Source of the DNA: Delphinus delphis
Taxonomy: Eukaryota > Chordata > Mammalia > Artiodactyla > Delphinidae
DNA length: 64,000 bases
Assembly (NCBI RefSeq): GCF_949987515.2
Contig: NC_082696.1
Coordinates: 56,140,947-56,204,946, forward strand
Direction of reading: 5' to 3'
The translations under genes were made by a program, and so were the position numbers. The notes below the pieces were generated by a model, which was given only the letters and a program-made list of their open reading frames with translations, was not told the DNA's origin and did not search any database. The stretch's first letter is position 1; each line of letters opens with the position of its first letter. Below are positions 47,950 through 59,420 of the stretch, in pieces.

Positions 47950-48880
47950 CTTTTCTTCTCTTGGGTTTCCCAGTTAGCAAAGTTCCTTTAGCATTTGTTG
48001 TAGAGCTGGTTTGGTGGTGCTGAATTCTCTTAGCTTTTGCTTGTCTGTAAAGCTTTTGATTTCTCCATTGAATCTGAATGAGATCCTTGCTAGGTAGAGT
48101 AGAACCTGGTTGTAGGTTCTTCCCTTTCATCACTTTAAGTATATCATGTCACTCCCTTATGGCTTGTAGAGTTTCTACTGAGAAATCAGCTGTTAATCTT
48201 CTGGGAGTTCCCTTGTATGTTATTTGTCTTTTTTCCCTTGCTGCTTTTAATAATTTTTCTTTGTCTTTAATTTTTGAAATTTTGATTGCTATGTGTCTCG
48301 GCATGTTTCTCCTTGGGTTTATCCTGTATGGGACTCACTGCGATTCCTGGACTTGGGTGGCTATTTCCTTTCCTATGTTAGGGAAATTTTCGACTATAAT
48401 CTCTTCAAATATATTCTCGGGCCCTTTTTCTCTCCCTTCTCCTTCTGGGACCCCTATAATGCAAATATTGCTGCGGTTAATGTTGTCCCAGAGGTCTCTT
48501 AGGCTGTCTTCATTTATTTTCATTCTTTTTTCTTTATTCTGTTCTGCAGCAGTGAATTCCACCATTATGTCTTCCAGGTCACTTATCCATTCTTCTGCCT
48601 CAGTTATTCTGCTATTGATTCCTTCTAGTGCGTTTTTCATTTCAGTTCTTGTATTGTTCATCTCTGTTTGTTTGTTCTTTAATTCTTCTAGGTCTTTGTG
48701 AAACATTTCTTGCATCTTCTCGATGTTTGCCTCCATTGTTTTTCCGAGGTCCTGGATCATCTTCACTATCATTATTCTGAATTCTTTTTCTGGAAGGTTG
48801 CCTATCTCCACTTCATTTAGTTGTTTTTCTGGGGTTTTATCTTGTTCCTTCATCTGGTACATAACCCTCAGCCTTTTCAA
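47950..48880 (-). pseudogene. LINE-1 ORF1 remnant (RNA-binding chaperone)
   Basis: ORF1p is the trimeric RNA-binding protein of the L1 ribonucleoprotein. The N-terminal 181 codons are open (48335-48880) and contain a charged coiled coil (EELKNKQTEMNN, GINSRITEAEEWISDLED) and the start of the RNA-recognition part (NIIGVPEGEGREKG-like segment). The frame stops at a TGA (48335-48337), in the position where relatives have CGA, which suggests CpG decay. A second TGA follows where TGG (Trp) is expected near 48150, and a frame change precedes the C-terminal MMKGKNLQPGS segment near 48130. The C-terminal domain is thus not expressed in one piece. Confidence 0.88.
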
Positions 48881-48974
48881 CTTGTCTGTCTTTCTGTGAA
48901 TGTGGTTTTTGTTCCACAGGCTGCAGGATTGTAGTTCTTCTTGCTTCTGCTGTCTGCCCTCTGCTTAGCTATAT

Positions 48975-49734
48975 TTTTGAGTTGATGATTTTCAGGCCAC
49001 CCAGACGGCAGTGTAAATCCCAGCCCCAAATGAGTGTGAAACTTTTCTTTCTTCCCTCATCTAGAAACAAGTTTTAGAATGAGAAACAGACATACTTCTG
49101 TATTTGGACAGACAGGGTTTTTTTTCTTTTTTGCCTTTTTTCCCTAAACTTAGTGAGTAAGTAGCCACTTAGGGGCCACAGGTTTGGGGGGACATTTCCC
49201 ATCCAACTCCACCTTGCTAGAGCCCAAGTTCTGTCCCCCTGACCTTCACATATGTGGCTAATTGAAGTTAGAGGTTCACCAAGAAGTGGCAGACCTCTCT
49301 GGATGCCAACTTTCTCACTCCTTCTGATCTCTGAAGATTTCTCTTATTTTTTCACAAGATCAAGTTTCTGCTTTTGCTTTTCAAGATGTGTGTTTGGGGT
49401 GTATGAATATGTGGCTGATATTTTTACCCATCAGCCAGTTCATCCTATTACTAGAAATGGAAATGAAGGTTCAAAAAACGTTTTATGAGAAGCACTTAGC
49501 ACAGTACCTATATTAAGATAAGGATGTTCTTATTTTTGTTGTTTTTGTCATTGCCATTACTTTCCTAAGGCTGCTATGCTGTAGTTTTACTATTCTCCTT
49601 GGTGGAAAAGTTACACTAGAGGCAGGCCAAATATCCATAAAGAGAAGGACACCTAGTGACCTTATAAATAAACTGTTAAAATCAATGTGACCATGATCTC
49701 CTTTATCAACCTTTATCTTACAGTAATGCCTCTA
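48975..49734. other. unclassified stretch
   Basis: Old flank of the L1 insertion. The 78-codon plus frame at 49252-49488 has no domain. No family recognised. Confidence 0.45.
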
Positions 49735-50111
49735 TTCAAGACAAACTGAATGCTAAAATTCATATGTTGAAGCCCTAATCCCCAATATGATGCTCTTTGG
49801 ATATATTAGATAGGGCCTTGGAAGGTAACTAGGATTTAGATGAGGTTATAAGGGTAGACCCCCATGATGAGATTGTTGCCCTCATAAGAAGAAGAAGAGC
49901 CCTGCACTGTCTGTCTCTCCCCTTCCCTGTGAAGACAGTGAAAAGGTAGCTGTCTACAAGCTAGGAAGAGGGCTTTCACCAGGAACCAAACCTGCCAGCA
50001 CCTTGATCTTGGCGTTCCCAGACTCCAGAACTGCGAGAAATAAATGTCTGTTGTTTAAGTCACTCAATAAATGATATTTTGTTATGGCAGCCCAGGCTGA
50101 CTAATATGACA
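49735..50111 (+). mobile_element. solo MaLR-type LTR (MLT1/MST-like)
   Basis: AAAATTCATATGTTGAAGCC, CTAATCCCCAATATGATG, ACCAGGAAGAGGG-like segment, CCAGCACCTTGATCTTGGCG, CCAGAACTGCGAGAAATAAA and GGCAGCCCAGGCTGACTAAT follow the ERVL-MaLR LTR in order, including its AATAAA signal. No internal retroviral sequence adjoins it, so it is a solo LTR of an ancient, inactive element. Confidence 0.82.
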
Positions 50112-50615
50112 CATTTCTGAGCACAGCTAAAGTCTCTTTCCTCTGCGATGCCTTCCTTAATCACTGCTGCCTCCTCTGAACTTCTATAACAGTTCTTGCC
50201 TGCACCATACTCCTTCATGGGTTCAGGTTCATGGGGAGGTTAACAGCACAGATTGTAGTCAGACCACCTGGAGTTTGACTCTCACCGATATGTGTGGGCT
50301 CCATGACTTTGGAGATGTTCCTTAAGATTTCTATGTCTCTGTCTCTTTCTCATCTGCAAACTGGAGTTGTCAGTAGTTCCACTTCACAGGACTCTTGATG
50401 ACTTAATGAGATGACCCATGAAAGATGTTTAGCATAGCTCACAGCATGTGGTGAGTTCTAAACACATTATTACTTAATGCTTACTTTGTTAGTTATCTCT
50501 GTAAACATCCATGTTTTATCCTTCCATGCAGAGCAAAATTTCCTTGTAAATAAAGGCCATGCTGCTATTGTGGCTCCATACCTCTTCATGGCACTAGCAT
50601 GTTGCTGAGCATACT
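50112..50615 (+). mobile_element. L2 LINE remnant interrupted by a MIR
   Basis: The left part (GATGCCTTCCTTAATCACTG, CTCTGAACTTCTATAACAGT) and right part (CATACCTCTTCATGGCACTA, GCATGTTGCTGAGCATACTA) fit successive parts of the L2 3' region. The MIR at 50232-50480 separates them. Confidence 0.5.
50232..50480 (+). repeat. MIR SINE remnant, nearly full length
   Basis: GTTAACAGCACAGATTGTAG, CATGACTTTGGAGATGTTCC, TCATCTGCAAACTGGAGTTG and TTAATGAGATGACCCATGAA are in MIR plus order. Confidence 0.8.
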
Positions 50616-51899
50616 ATTAATCAGATTAAATCATATTTATATTCAGATAACAGCTATAGTCATTTAGGAATATCACCACCATTTTAACATTTTTCTTTCC
50701 CTAATAACTATATTATAACACTGAATCTGGATCTTTCTCTTTCAGAGGAAAAAGTACTGTATTTTCCAAACTGATAAAATATATTTCCAGTAGCACCTTC
50801 ATTTAGAGAACAAAATCCCTAATGATGGGATTTCATAGTCTATAACACTGTCAGAGAAGTACTGATGGTAGTTGGGTTTATCTGGAGTCTTCTAAACTCA
50901 TACCACACACTAAGAAAATGAGAATTCAATGGAAGAGTGCCACATGCCTGGAGAAACGTAGCCAGTCATTTGAATAGCCCCTAAGAAGATTTCTTTGACC
51001 TCAACAATTTAATTAGAAAAAAGAATAACTTAGTAAGTTTGCCAAGACAATCAAACACTATGTTACCATAATAGGCAAGATGGTGATTTCACAAATTCAG
51101 CTTCTACAGAAGTGCGTCAAAACACCACCATATTAAAAATATATATTCTCAAGGAAAAAATAAATAAATCAGTATTGGGGAAATAAAAATGCCAATTGAA
51201 CTTTACTTGTGTTTCAAATGAATGTTTCCACAGCAGAATAATCAACTGACCTCCAGGTACTTCCTTGGCTCTTCTTGGAGAATTCCCATGGAACAAAAAG
51301 TGTCCCATGTCCACTTTTCATGGTTCTCTAGCCAGTCACTTAATAGAAAAAAGTGTGTGTCTGGGCTAAGTGTCAAAGGGATTTTTAGTCCTGAAATAAA
51401 AGTTAATCGTGTATCACCTCCTTATGTAAATAGGGCACACTCTTCTCTGAGTATTTATGACATTTTGCAAGTACCTGGAACCACAGCTAAGTGGGAATAT
51501 TCTATAAGTAGGTTTATGTTTGAAAGTACATCTAGTGGTCATACTGTTTAAAACAGTAACAGTCTTAGAATTCTAATTAGAATATAGATATTCAACATTA
51601 TCATCATTTTAGACAAATCTGTGTTAAGCAAGCAAATTGATTTTAGTTTTCTAAAAAATAATCACCTCTTGAAATACTAGTTAGCTTCTCTTTCCTATAG
51701 CCTGCCAGTTAGTTTTTCTCCTCTCAGCATTATAAATTCAATAATTATATTTACATATTTTTTATACATATAAATCCATCCCCTGTGGAAGAGAAAAGGT
51801 AAACCCACCTATTATCAGGAATGCAATATTGAGAAAATCATTTTGAAAATTAAGCAGAAGGGTTACCAAAAAAAAGTTTGTGTAAGTGTGAATGTAAGA
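50616..51899. other. AT-rich stretch, nothing recognised
   Basis: The 109-codon plus frame at 51222-51551 lies in unique-looking sequence. It has no domain, no signal peptide and no splice or promoter context, so I treat it as chance. Confidence 0.5.
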
Positions 51900-52035
51900 A
51901 CCTAATTCAAAGAATTTAGACATCATTTGGTCTGATCATTTTATTCTGGATGAGGAAATACAAGCCCAGAGAGGAAAAGGGGGCTTCTAAGTCACATATG
52001 GTAAAACCAAAATTAGAATTCAGGTTCCCCCATAA
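51900..52035 (-). repeat. MIR3-like SINE remnant
   Basis: TTTAGACATCATTTGGTCTG, TGGATGAGGAAATACAAGCC, CAGAGAGGAAAAGGG and GTCACATATGG follow the reversed MIR3 order. Confidence 0.6.
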
Positions 52036-53197
52036 CTAATAAGACATCCATCCATCAATAAATGTATTAACTGGAACAACCACTTAAAGTTAAAATAACA
52101 ATTCTCTCAGCAATATCTCAGATTAACCTCATACCAAATTCACCTGTACCACTTGTGTAAAAGCCTTTAACAGGTTGTGCATATTATAATAATAGGCACT
52201 GTTTTCTTCTATTGATAAAGATATTTTCACATAGAATGAAATCCAAAGCTTTCTAAATATCACAATCCATGACGTCTTTCACATGCTCTACCCACGTGGC
52301 CTGTCAAGGGATTACATTAATTCTGTGGGACATAGACTGTAGAAGTTATACTTCTATTACTGGATAAGACTTTTAAGCTTTTCATAAGCATGCTTTACAT
52401 TTGTCAGTAACAGTTAAGTCAGAATAATTTGGCTAAATACAGGGCTGGATGATTAGTTATAAGAAGAATATAAGATATTATAAAAATATTACTAGAAGCA
52501 CTAATGATGCCTAAAATATTTTAAGACTCATCTATTTAGAGCTTCCTTATATTCAGCTTTCAAATACAGCATAAATAGAAAGAAGAGAAAAGATGAGAAC
52601 TTATACCTTTATAGTTGACATCCATTTTAGTAAAAAATCAAAAGGATTAGAGCTGCTATTTTTTTAATTTTAGGGAGTTTAGAGAGTGGTTGTACATTCC
52701 TTGGTAATTAAAAGATACAAATCAGACTTTCCTCTTAATGAATAGTGTTTTGCCTACTGACTAATGAAATAAAATAATAACATTTATTCAGTGTTAATGT
52801 GTCTTTTCCCATATAATTCCGAAAAAAAAATTCTCCCTAATTTCCTACCAGAAGACTAGCTCCACAAAAGCAAATCTTTTTTTCTTTTTTAAAGTTTAGT
52901 GCTGTATTCCCTAGAGCACCATAGAGCACCATATAATATAATTAGCATATAGTATTAATAAATATTTGTTGAGTCAACAAATGAATGGTACAAAACAACA
53001 GAGGGGCTACTATGTGTAAGTTACATGATATTGTTCCTACCTATAAGTCACAGTGTGACTGTTATTATGTGTAAGTCACATTGTATTTTTTCAGCAGCTT
53101 ATGCTTTACATGTTTGTTATTTTCACATAAGATGGCTTTCAAAGATTATAAAACAACAGTGGTCTCATACAAGTGAAAAATAATGACAATTCCCATT
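52036..53197. other. AT-rich stretch, nothing recognised
   Basis: A short L2/MIR-like tail (ATAAATATTTGTTGAGTCAA) at 52958-52980 and a repeated TATGTGTAAGTCACA-type word at 53011-53078 are the only structures seen. Confidence 0.45.
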
Positions 53198-53373
53198 AAC
53201 ATGCACCATTTCATTTTATCTTTATAATAATGCTACGGTAGAGGTAGGACTGACATTATTACCTCCAGTTTATAAATGAAAAACTGAGGCACAGGAGGAA
53301 GGGAGACATATGCACATTGTAAAGCAGTCAGAAGCAGATTCAGTCCTAGAATAGTCAGTGTCTTTGACCATTC
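53198..53373 (-). repeat. MIR SINE remnant
   Basis: CATTTCATTTTATCTTTATA, TTATTACCTCCAGTTTATAA and ATGAAAAACTGAGGCACAGG match the reversed MIR core. Confidence 0.8.
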
Positions 53374-54284
53374 AAACCAATATTTATTTCCATGAAACAC
53401 TCTGGGTATTCCTGGGGTACTTTAACCCAATTCTGGCAAAAAAAAATAATAATAATTAAGCATGACTACTTTAATATATTAAACTAAACACTAAACATAA
53501 TTGCATTAATATTTTAGTAAAGAACTAAAACATGACTAGTTAATGTTTCAATTATATTAAATTTACTAAACATCTGGCCAAAAAAAATTACTTTGTCAGA
53601 AAGTATGACTGACTTTATACAAAGTCAGAATAAGTAGTTATCTGTGTGGTAGGAACTGAGGGAGAGTACCAACCCTCCTTCCTCCCAAATTCTCCTTCAC
53701 CTATGAAACTGCCTGTAAAAAGGAAAGGGCATGAGTTAAAGACAAACTTTACCTCCTCGACAATATGGTCCTGGGTGCCTGACTTCAAAGTCTAATGAGT
53801 TACAACCAAATATCTGGACAGATTATTTAGAGACTTAATCTTGTTCCACAGAACTACATCCTTCTCAGGACTTGGTGCTACTTCATATACATGGTCATTG
53901 AGAGAGGCAACAGTAAATTAAAACATCTCACAATTACTATGAAGACTCATTCATGCAAGGATTACAAATAGATTAGCTACACATAAACAGTGGGTCCTAT
54001 TCTTCTTAAGTGTTTCGTAACTAGTAGACAGAGCTCCACTCTGATTTACTACTGTCAAAACATGAAAATATAATTGACGGAATGGATTTTTGAAGCCCAC
54101 TTTTAGATTCAATAAACAAAAGTACAAGCAATGATCTAATAGATCATCAAGGTTCTTTCCTAATCTGGTTTTCCTTCACCCACCAAAAAGTTGGTCAAGG
54201 CAGCTCCAATGATGAAAGTAGAGTAAACACAAAGTGTCTTCTGGGCACTCTACCTCACTGAAGTTCCTGGCTTAAATGCCTTAG
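53374..54284. other. AT-rich stretch, nothing recognised
   Basis: A-runs at 53440 and 53580. A tandem-like recurrence of ACTAAAC/CTAAACA words near 53480-53570. No gene. Confidence 0.45.
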
Positions 54285-54480
54285 TAACTTCCTTTCATCT
54301 GTAGCTTGAAGTGAAAACCCTTTAATTCAGTAGGCTTTCCACAGTCTGCTTGCTCACCTACCACTTCTCAAAATTCCATTTCCCTCATGCTGATCCAGTG
54401 TTAATTCCATGGATGCCCCATAAGGAAGCCAGCCTCATAAACATTCAGTCACTGCTGAGCCACAGACATCTTTCCTCCAC
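54285..54480 (+). repeat. L2 LINE fragment
   Basis: GTAGGCTTTCCACAGTCTGC, TTGCTCACCTACCACTTCTC and CTCATGCTGATCCAG recall the L2 'ggccctccatgatctggcccctgcctacctctccagcc' region. The 108-codon frame at 54350-54676 runs over it and is not a recognised protein. Confidence 0.45.
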
Positions 54481-55369
54481 ACCCACTCAGACTGAAAATC
54501 TCCTTGGTGACATCACTCCTCCTTTTACCTCAAGGATGTTTTATGTATGTACATGTGTATTTATTTACCATAAATTTTGCCTGTTAAAAAATTTAGGGAA
54601 AAGGAGACTAAAAACACTAGGGCACAGTTTTCCCCAGGCAACATCTCTCCCAGGGGAAACCTTGATACAGGAGTAAGGCTCACCAACACTCATCAATTTT
54701 ATTACTAAGGGGTTGATAGACTGAATATCATATAATCATAAAACAGCATAACTAAAAGTCATAACTAGAAATCTATGGATTTCACATCATAATGCTTTAC
54801 ATACATATCACCAGCCCTGCTCTCAAAAGTAAAGCTATTTCACTAAATACAAAATAGTATAACAGTGTCTGCTAATTACAATTTTTACCAACCAGAAACA
54901 TGGCAGCATAAACTGAAATATAAAGCTCCTTTGGATCACATATTATAGTTCAAAAGAACTATAGCTTTTCTTTGCCTATTATGCAGAAATGTAGCTGTAA
55001 TTGTGTTATTTTTCTAAAGCAAATATTCATATTAAAGACTTTCATTTTATATTCATGTTTTATCATCTAAGTATATTTCAGTATAATTGGCCTTGTCCCT
55101 ATAAAGCCTCTCTGACTTAAGAATTACTTTTCAGAATTAATGACTGAAACAAAATGACAAACCTAATATACAAGGTTATCACCATATTTCATATAAATAT
55201 CACAGAGCAAATTCCCCCAAAATGTCACAAGTGTATTTTGTACTAAATGATAGAGTTTTTAAAAGTTACACAAAGTTTCTACAAAAGGAAAGTATGTATA
55301 CTTGAAAGATTAAAGAAAAATTACTGAGCATTCAAATTAGTTTACTATGTCTAAAAATTAATTAAGTTT
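54481..55369. other. AT-rich stretch, nothing recognised
   Basis: No repeat or coding signal seen. Confidence 0.5.
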
Positions 55370-55545
55370 AATGCAATGCAAAAAGAATACTGAACTGGGC
55401 TGGAGTTATCAGTCCTGCATTATATCCCTACTCATTATAACCAACTGCTTGATCTTAGGGAAATCATTTAACCTTGAATGTTCTTATCTATAAAATGGAG
55501 AAACCAAATTATGTCATTGCTAAGATACCTTCAAAATATATGATT
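55370..55545 (+). repeat. MIR SINE remnant
   Basis: AAAAAGAATACTGAACTGGG, ACTGCTTGATCTTAGGGAAA, TCATTTAACCTTGAATGTTC and TATCTATAAAATGGAGAAAC are in MIR plus order. Confidence 0.72.
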
Positions 55546-57240
55546 CTAAAACTACAACTAGTTTACATAATTTAGAGCAAGATACAAGATTTAGTACATG
55601 GATATTTAGACCTATTCTTTTTGCTGAAGCAAATGGTCTGTGTTTAGTCAAGGTTGTTGTCATCACACTACATAAAGTCAAGGGTATTTGATGCTATTTA
55701 GTTTTCCTGATAGGAGAAATGTGTTTCAATTGAATTATGACATGCTCTGCAGCCTGATTCCTGCAAGACAGCAACAGTCTGCTGTCAGCTATGCCAGTAA
55801 AAGTGATAAATGTTTCCAGTGATTAAGTTATTTGTCAATAATAGAAGAAGCATCTTGGACTCATAAATTCTGCACCTATAATTTCATACTTGTCTAAAAC
55901 TGTATAATCTATTTAAGCATTAAAATCTAACAGAAAGAGCTGATAAAAACCAGAAGTACATTTTCTAGGTTAAAGAAATATAGTTTACTTCAAACTTCTC
56001 TGTTGCCTGAGAAAAATCCCAATAAGGGGATTTCACTGCCCTTTGAGACAGTTGCTTGAATATCACCTTAACATTATCTAACCAGATATCATATACTGAT
56101 ATCAAAGCCATAAATACAAACTTCTCATGTCCCATACATTTAAATGTGTTTGTGTGCATGTGTATATATATATATATATATACACATATATGTGTGTATA
56201 TATACACACAGATATAATTTTTAATGTCATAGTAATACAGTGTAAGAATTAATTAGCAAATTCTCAAAATAGAAAGTATTTAAAATTATTTTAAAAATCT
56301 GATAAGATTCCCAAGGAAATCTTTTCAGAAAATACAATGGAGGATAATATGCTAAAGTAGTAATATTCAGGCTGTAGTAGGTCTTCAGGGAAATAGTCAA
56401 TGCTCTCTTCAGCTTTCACTGAAAAACTAAACAAACAAACCAAAAGCAGGAGGACAGTTTTCCCTCTGGAAGTGGATGGTTATAGATGCATTAAGGAGTA
56501 TAACATATGCTATAAATATAGATGGTGAATAATTCATATGTGCTATCAAAAGAGTCAAGCAACTGGGACTAATATCTACTCTGCTAAAATTCTCATTTTC
56601 TTCTTTGTCGTCTTTTGCAATCAGTAGGCTCACAGAATATCTGGTGTAAATGAAATAAGGTTGACTGCAAAGTTATAAAAAATAAACAAATTAAACTCAC
56701 ATTATAAGCCAATGCTGACACATTTCCTTTACTTGAGAAAATCCTCAAAACACTCTAAATAGCTGCCTAATATTTCTCATTATAACCTAAGTAATGTGTT
56801 GGCAAAATGTCCATATCAGTTTCTTTTTTTAAATAACTCTTTGGTTGAAAAGAGAGGGAAAGTAAACCAACAAAAAAAGCTACAGGGAATCAGTAAAAGA
56901 AACAGTCATAGAAATTATATCAATTATGTAGGGTTTTTAAAGGTGATTATTTAAAGGTGACATTCTGCTTAAAAGACATATCTGGATAAGTAAGAATGAT
57001 GTTTAGGAAAGCATCTAGGTTGGTATGGACTCAGAGGGTCAGAAGTGGCATTTCTACACCCACTACTAATTGTACTGCAGAAGATCTGAAAGAAGGGAAA
57101 ATTGCTTATTTAATAAATGTTCTTTGATAGTAAAATCACTGTAAGTTACAACATTGTCTCTTGCCCAGAACAGCCTTTGTCACAATAACAGCCCTGAGGA
57201 CAATTCTCAGAAAGTAGAATTCCATAAAACATTGAATGCC
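55546..57240. other. AT-rich stretch with a TA/CA microsatellite
   Basis: (TA)n with TACACA and TGTGTA variants at 56155-56215, able to fold on itself. No gene or named repeat elsewhere. Confidence 0.5.
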
Positions 57241-57453
57241 ATAATTCAAAAAGAGTCATGTACCACAACGTTCATTGCAGCTCTATTTACAATAGCCAGG
57301 ACATGGAAGCAAACTAAGTGTCCACTGACAGATGAATGGATAAAGAAGATGTGGCACATATATACAATGGAATATTATGCAGCCATAAAAAGAAACGAAA
57401 TTGAGGTATTTGTAGTGAGGTGGATGGACCTAGAGTCATACAGAGTGAAGTAA
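57241..57453 (+). pseudogene. LINE-1 ORF2 C-terminal fragment
   Basis: Reads FIAALFTIARTWKQTKCP, DEWIKKMWHIYTMEYYAAIK and KRNEIEVFVVRWMDLE, the C-terminal end of L1 ORF2 downstream of the reverse transcriptase. The frame opens upstream at 57154 in unrelated flanking DNA, so the apparent 99-codon protein is a chance fusion of flank and L1. It ends before the usual ORF2 terminus because of a frame change around 57440. Confidence 0.85.
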
Positions 57454-57875
57454 GTCAGGAAGAAAAAAACAAATACTGAATGCTAACACATATATATGGA
57501 ATCTAAAAAAAAAAAAAAAAAGTGGTTATGAAGAACCTAGGGACAGGACAGGAATAACGACACAGACGTAGAGAATGGACTTGAGGACACGGGGAGGGGG
57601 AAGGGTAAGCCGGGACAAAGTGAGAGAGTGGCATGGACATATATACACTACCAAACGTAAAATAGATAGCTAGTGGGAAGCAGCCGCATAGCATAGGGAG
57701 ATCAGCTCGGTGCTTTGTGACCACCTGGAGGGGTGGGATAGGGAGGGTGGGAGGGAGGGAGACGCAAGAGGGAAGAGATATGGGAACATATGTATAACTG
57801 ATTCACTTTGTTATAAAGCAGAAACTAACACACCATTGTAAAGCAATTATACTCCAATAAAGATGTAAAAAAAAA
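57241..57875 (+). mobile_element. 5'-truncated LINE-1 (3' end only)
   Basis: It contains the last part of ORF2 and the cetartiodactyl-type L1 3' UTR (GGAAGCAGCCGCATAGCATA, GGGAGATCAGCTCGGTGCTT, TAACACACCATTGTAAAGCA), ending in CTCCAATAAAGATGT plus about 16 A. An internal A-run lies at 57507-57523. No clean target-site duplication is visible; AACATTGAATGCC before and AATCATTAAGCC after is a weak candidate. Younger than the L1M pieces, judging by the intact poly(A). Confidence 0.9.
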
Positions 57876-57884
57876 AAAAAATCA

Positions 57885-58350
57885 TTAAGCCTTTCCTGAT
57901 CTCATTCCCTCCTGTCTCTGTAACCTGATGCTCTGCTCTGCCCTCATACATACTTTCCTCTTTAAGCAAACTGAATGACCTGATATGCCCTGATGCTGTG
58001 GGGCTGTGTCCCACCCTCAGACCTTTGCTCACAGTGATTTCGCTGCATGAAAATGTCTTTCCCTTTGTCCCATTTACAATAACATATCCTTTAATATCCA
58101 GCTGACATCACCTGCTTTGGGGAACCTGGAGTGCCCAGATGGTTAGGAGCTCCATCTTTTGAACCCCCATTTTATTCAGGGCAGCATACTTCAATTAGAG
58201 AAGTATCACTGGCAATTCCTGTCTCTCCTGTTGATAAAGTTGGGAAATCCATTGAGAAGAGACAACAGGACTCACTTTGTTTTTCCAGTGCCATGCACAG
58301 GCCTGACAATAGTACAAAGAGTGCTCAATAATGTTTGTTACATGAGGGAA
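57885..58350 (+). mobile_element. L2 LINE 3' region
   Basis: CCTTTCCTGATCTCATTCCC, CCCTCAGACCTTTGCTCACA, ATATCCAGCTGACATCACCT and finally CCAGTGCCATGCACAGGCCT with AGTGCTCAATAATGTTTGTT follow the L2 3' region to its end. The L1 at 57241 lies immediately upstream and may have landed in it. Confidence 0.65.
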
Positions 58351-58594
58351 TCTAAGAAAGAAAGTTTAACTTACTGAGGGGAATAAAAATATTAGTACTT
58401 TGGCTTCACTGGTGTACATAATAAGCAAAGACATATATCTGCACTCATTCACCTATTAAACCCCCAAACTAAGTACTTCTATGCGGTAAAATGTTTCAGA
58501 AACACTTTTTAGGTTAATCTTGGCCACTTGTAACTCAAAGAAATAAAACTGTACTTATCTGAAAATATTATGTATTTAATACTCAAAAATAATC

Positions 58595-58735
58595 TGGAAC
58601 AAATCTGTACAAATCTGTACAAACTTTAACTGAATAGTAAATAAATCTTTTGTAATTTCTGTAATTTGTAATCTTTCAATTTGTAAATAATTTGTAATTT
58701 GTAAATTTTTAAATAAATTATAACAAAGCACTGTT
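58595..58735. repeat. low-complexity block of short tandem words
   Basis: ACAAATCTGT is tandemly repeated (58599-58618). Then TTTGTAA/TGTAATTT words recur about seven times to 58712. Confidence 0.75.
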
Positions 58736-59420
58736 TTATGAACGTTGTCTTCTTGGAAGCAATGCCTTCTTCAGTTTAGTTTACCAATAGCTAGAGACTT
58801 ATCTCTTTGTCTCTAAGGACAGACTCCAAGCTTCCACATGTGGAATGAGAACTAATTAATTGTTAATTGACAATTATGACTCTAATTATAGCAAAATATA
58901 AAGATTCCTTTGAGATTTTCTCATAGTATACTAGCTAAAATAGCCTTCCGCATTGATTTCCAACACCAAACACAGTTTACATACTCCCTTTCCAAAAATC
59001 AACAGGGTTTCAAAAATTATGCTATTAGTTTCTAATCCCAACTAGAGTTCTTGAAAAATACAAAAACGATCTATTTCCTCAGTTACTTTAAAGAAAATCA
59101 ATGTGTCACTAAGTTTATTTTTTTTAATTTCATGAACTTTAGAGTAAAACAAATCAGGTACAGAGCTATTTAGACATCAAAATTATATCTGGGTTTAAAA
59201 ATAGGCTTGTCTTCTGATTTCAAAAATACATTTTCACAGAGAATCATTTCATACTTGCCAATGTCATTCTTGCTTATCAACACACTATTCATTGTCTGCT
59301 TTCTTACATTACATAATTACTTCATGCTGAGGCTTTTTACTGATTTCAAGTCCTCAATAATTGATTCCATATGTTATTATCATTATCTGTAATTACAGAA
59401 CACTTCTGCTTTTTAAAAGG
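58736..59420. other. AT-rich stretch, nothing recognised
   Basis: It includes a TAATT-rich self-complementary patch, TAATTGTTAATTGACAATTA, at 58857-58876. No gene. Confidence 0.5.

Larger units (their letters stand above)
45638..48963 (-). mobile_element. LINE-1 element, 5'-truncated and internally deleted, with target-site duplication
   Basis: A 3.3-kb L1 bounded by CTTAGCTATAT at 45627-45637 and 48964-48974. In element order (right to left) it has about 80 bp of 5' UTR, an ORF1 remnant, an inter-ORF spacer, an ORF2 remnant and a 3' UTR (TACAGCAGGTTCTTATTGGT on the plus strand). The A-tail has turned into an ATTC/ATTT and (TA)n repeat at 45633-45690. ORF2 has lost a large central block and both ORFs contain stops or frameshifts, so the element is dead. 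Several long plus-strand open frames here (207 codons at 48078-48701, for example) are antisense shadows. Confidence 0.92.

Noticed and set aside
48078..48701. 207-codon plus-strand open frame, the longest in the window
   Set aside because: It is the antisense of the L1 ORF1 coiled-coil region, whose low stop content on the reverse strand produces long shadows.
49735..50111. Proviral genome around the LTR
   Set aside because: No gag, pol or env-like sequence and no second LTR adjoins it, so only a solo LTR is called.
51222..51551. 109-codon plus frame in unique sequence
   Set aside because: No recognised motif, biased only by local composition, and no transcriptional context visible.
57154..57453. 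99-codon plus frame with start codon
   Set aside because: The N-terminal third is unrelated flank and the rest is the L1 ORF2 C-terminus.
58595..58735. CRISPR-like short repeats
   Set aside because: The units are 7-10 bases, abut without unique spacers, and the host is a mammal; simple low-complexity sequence.
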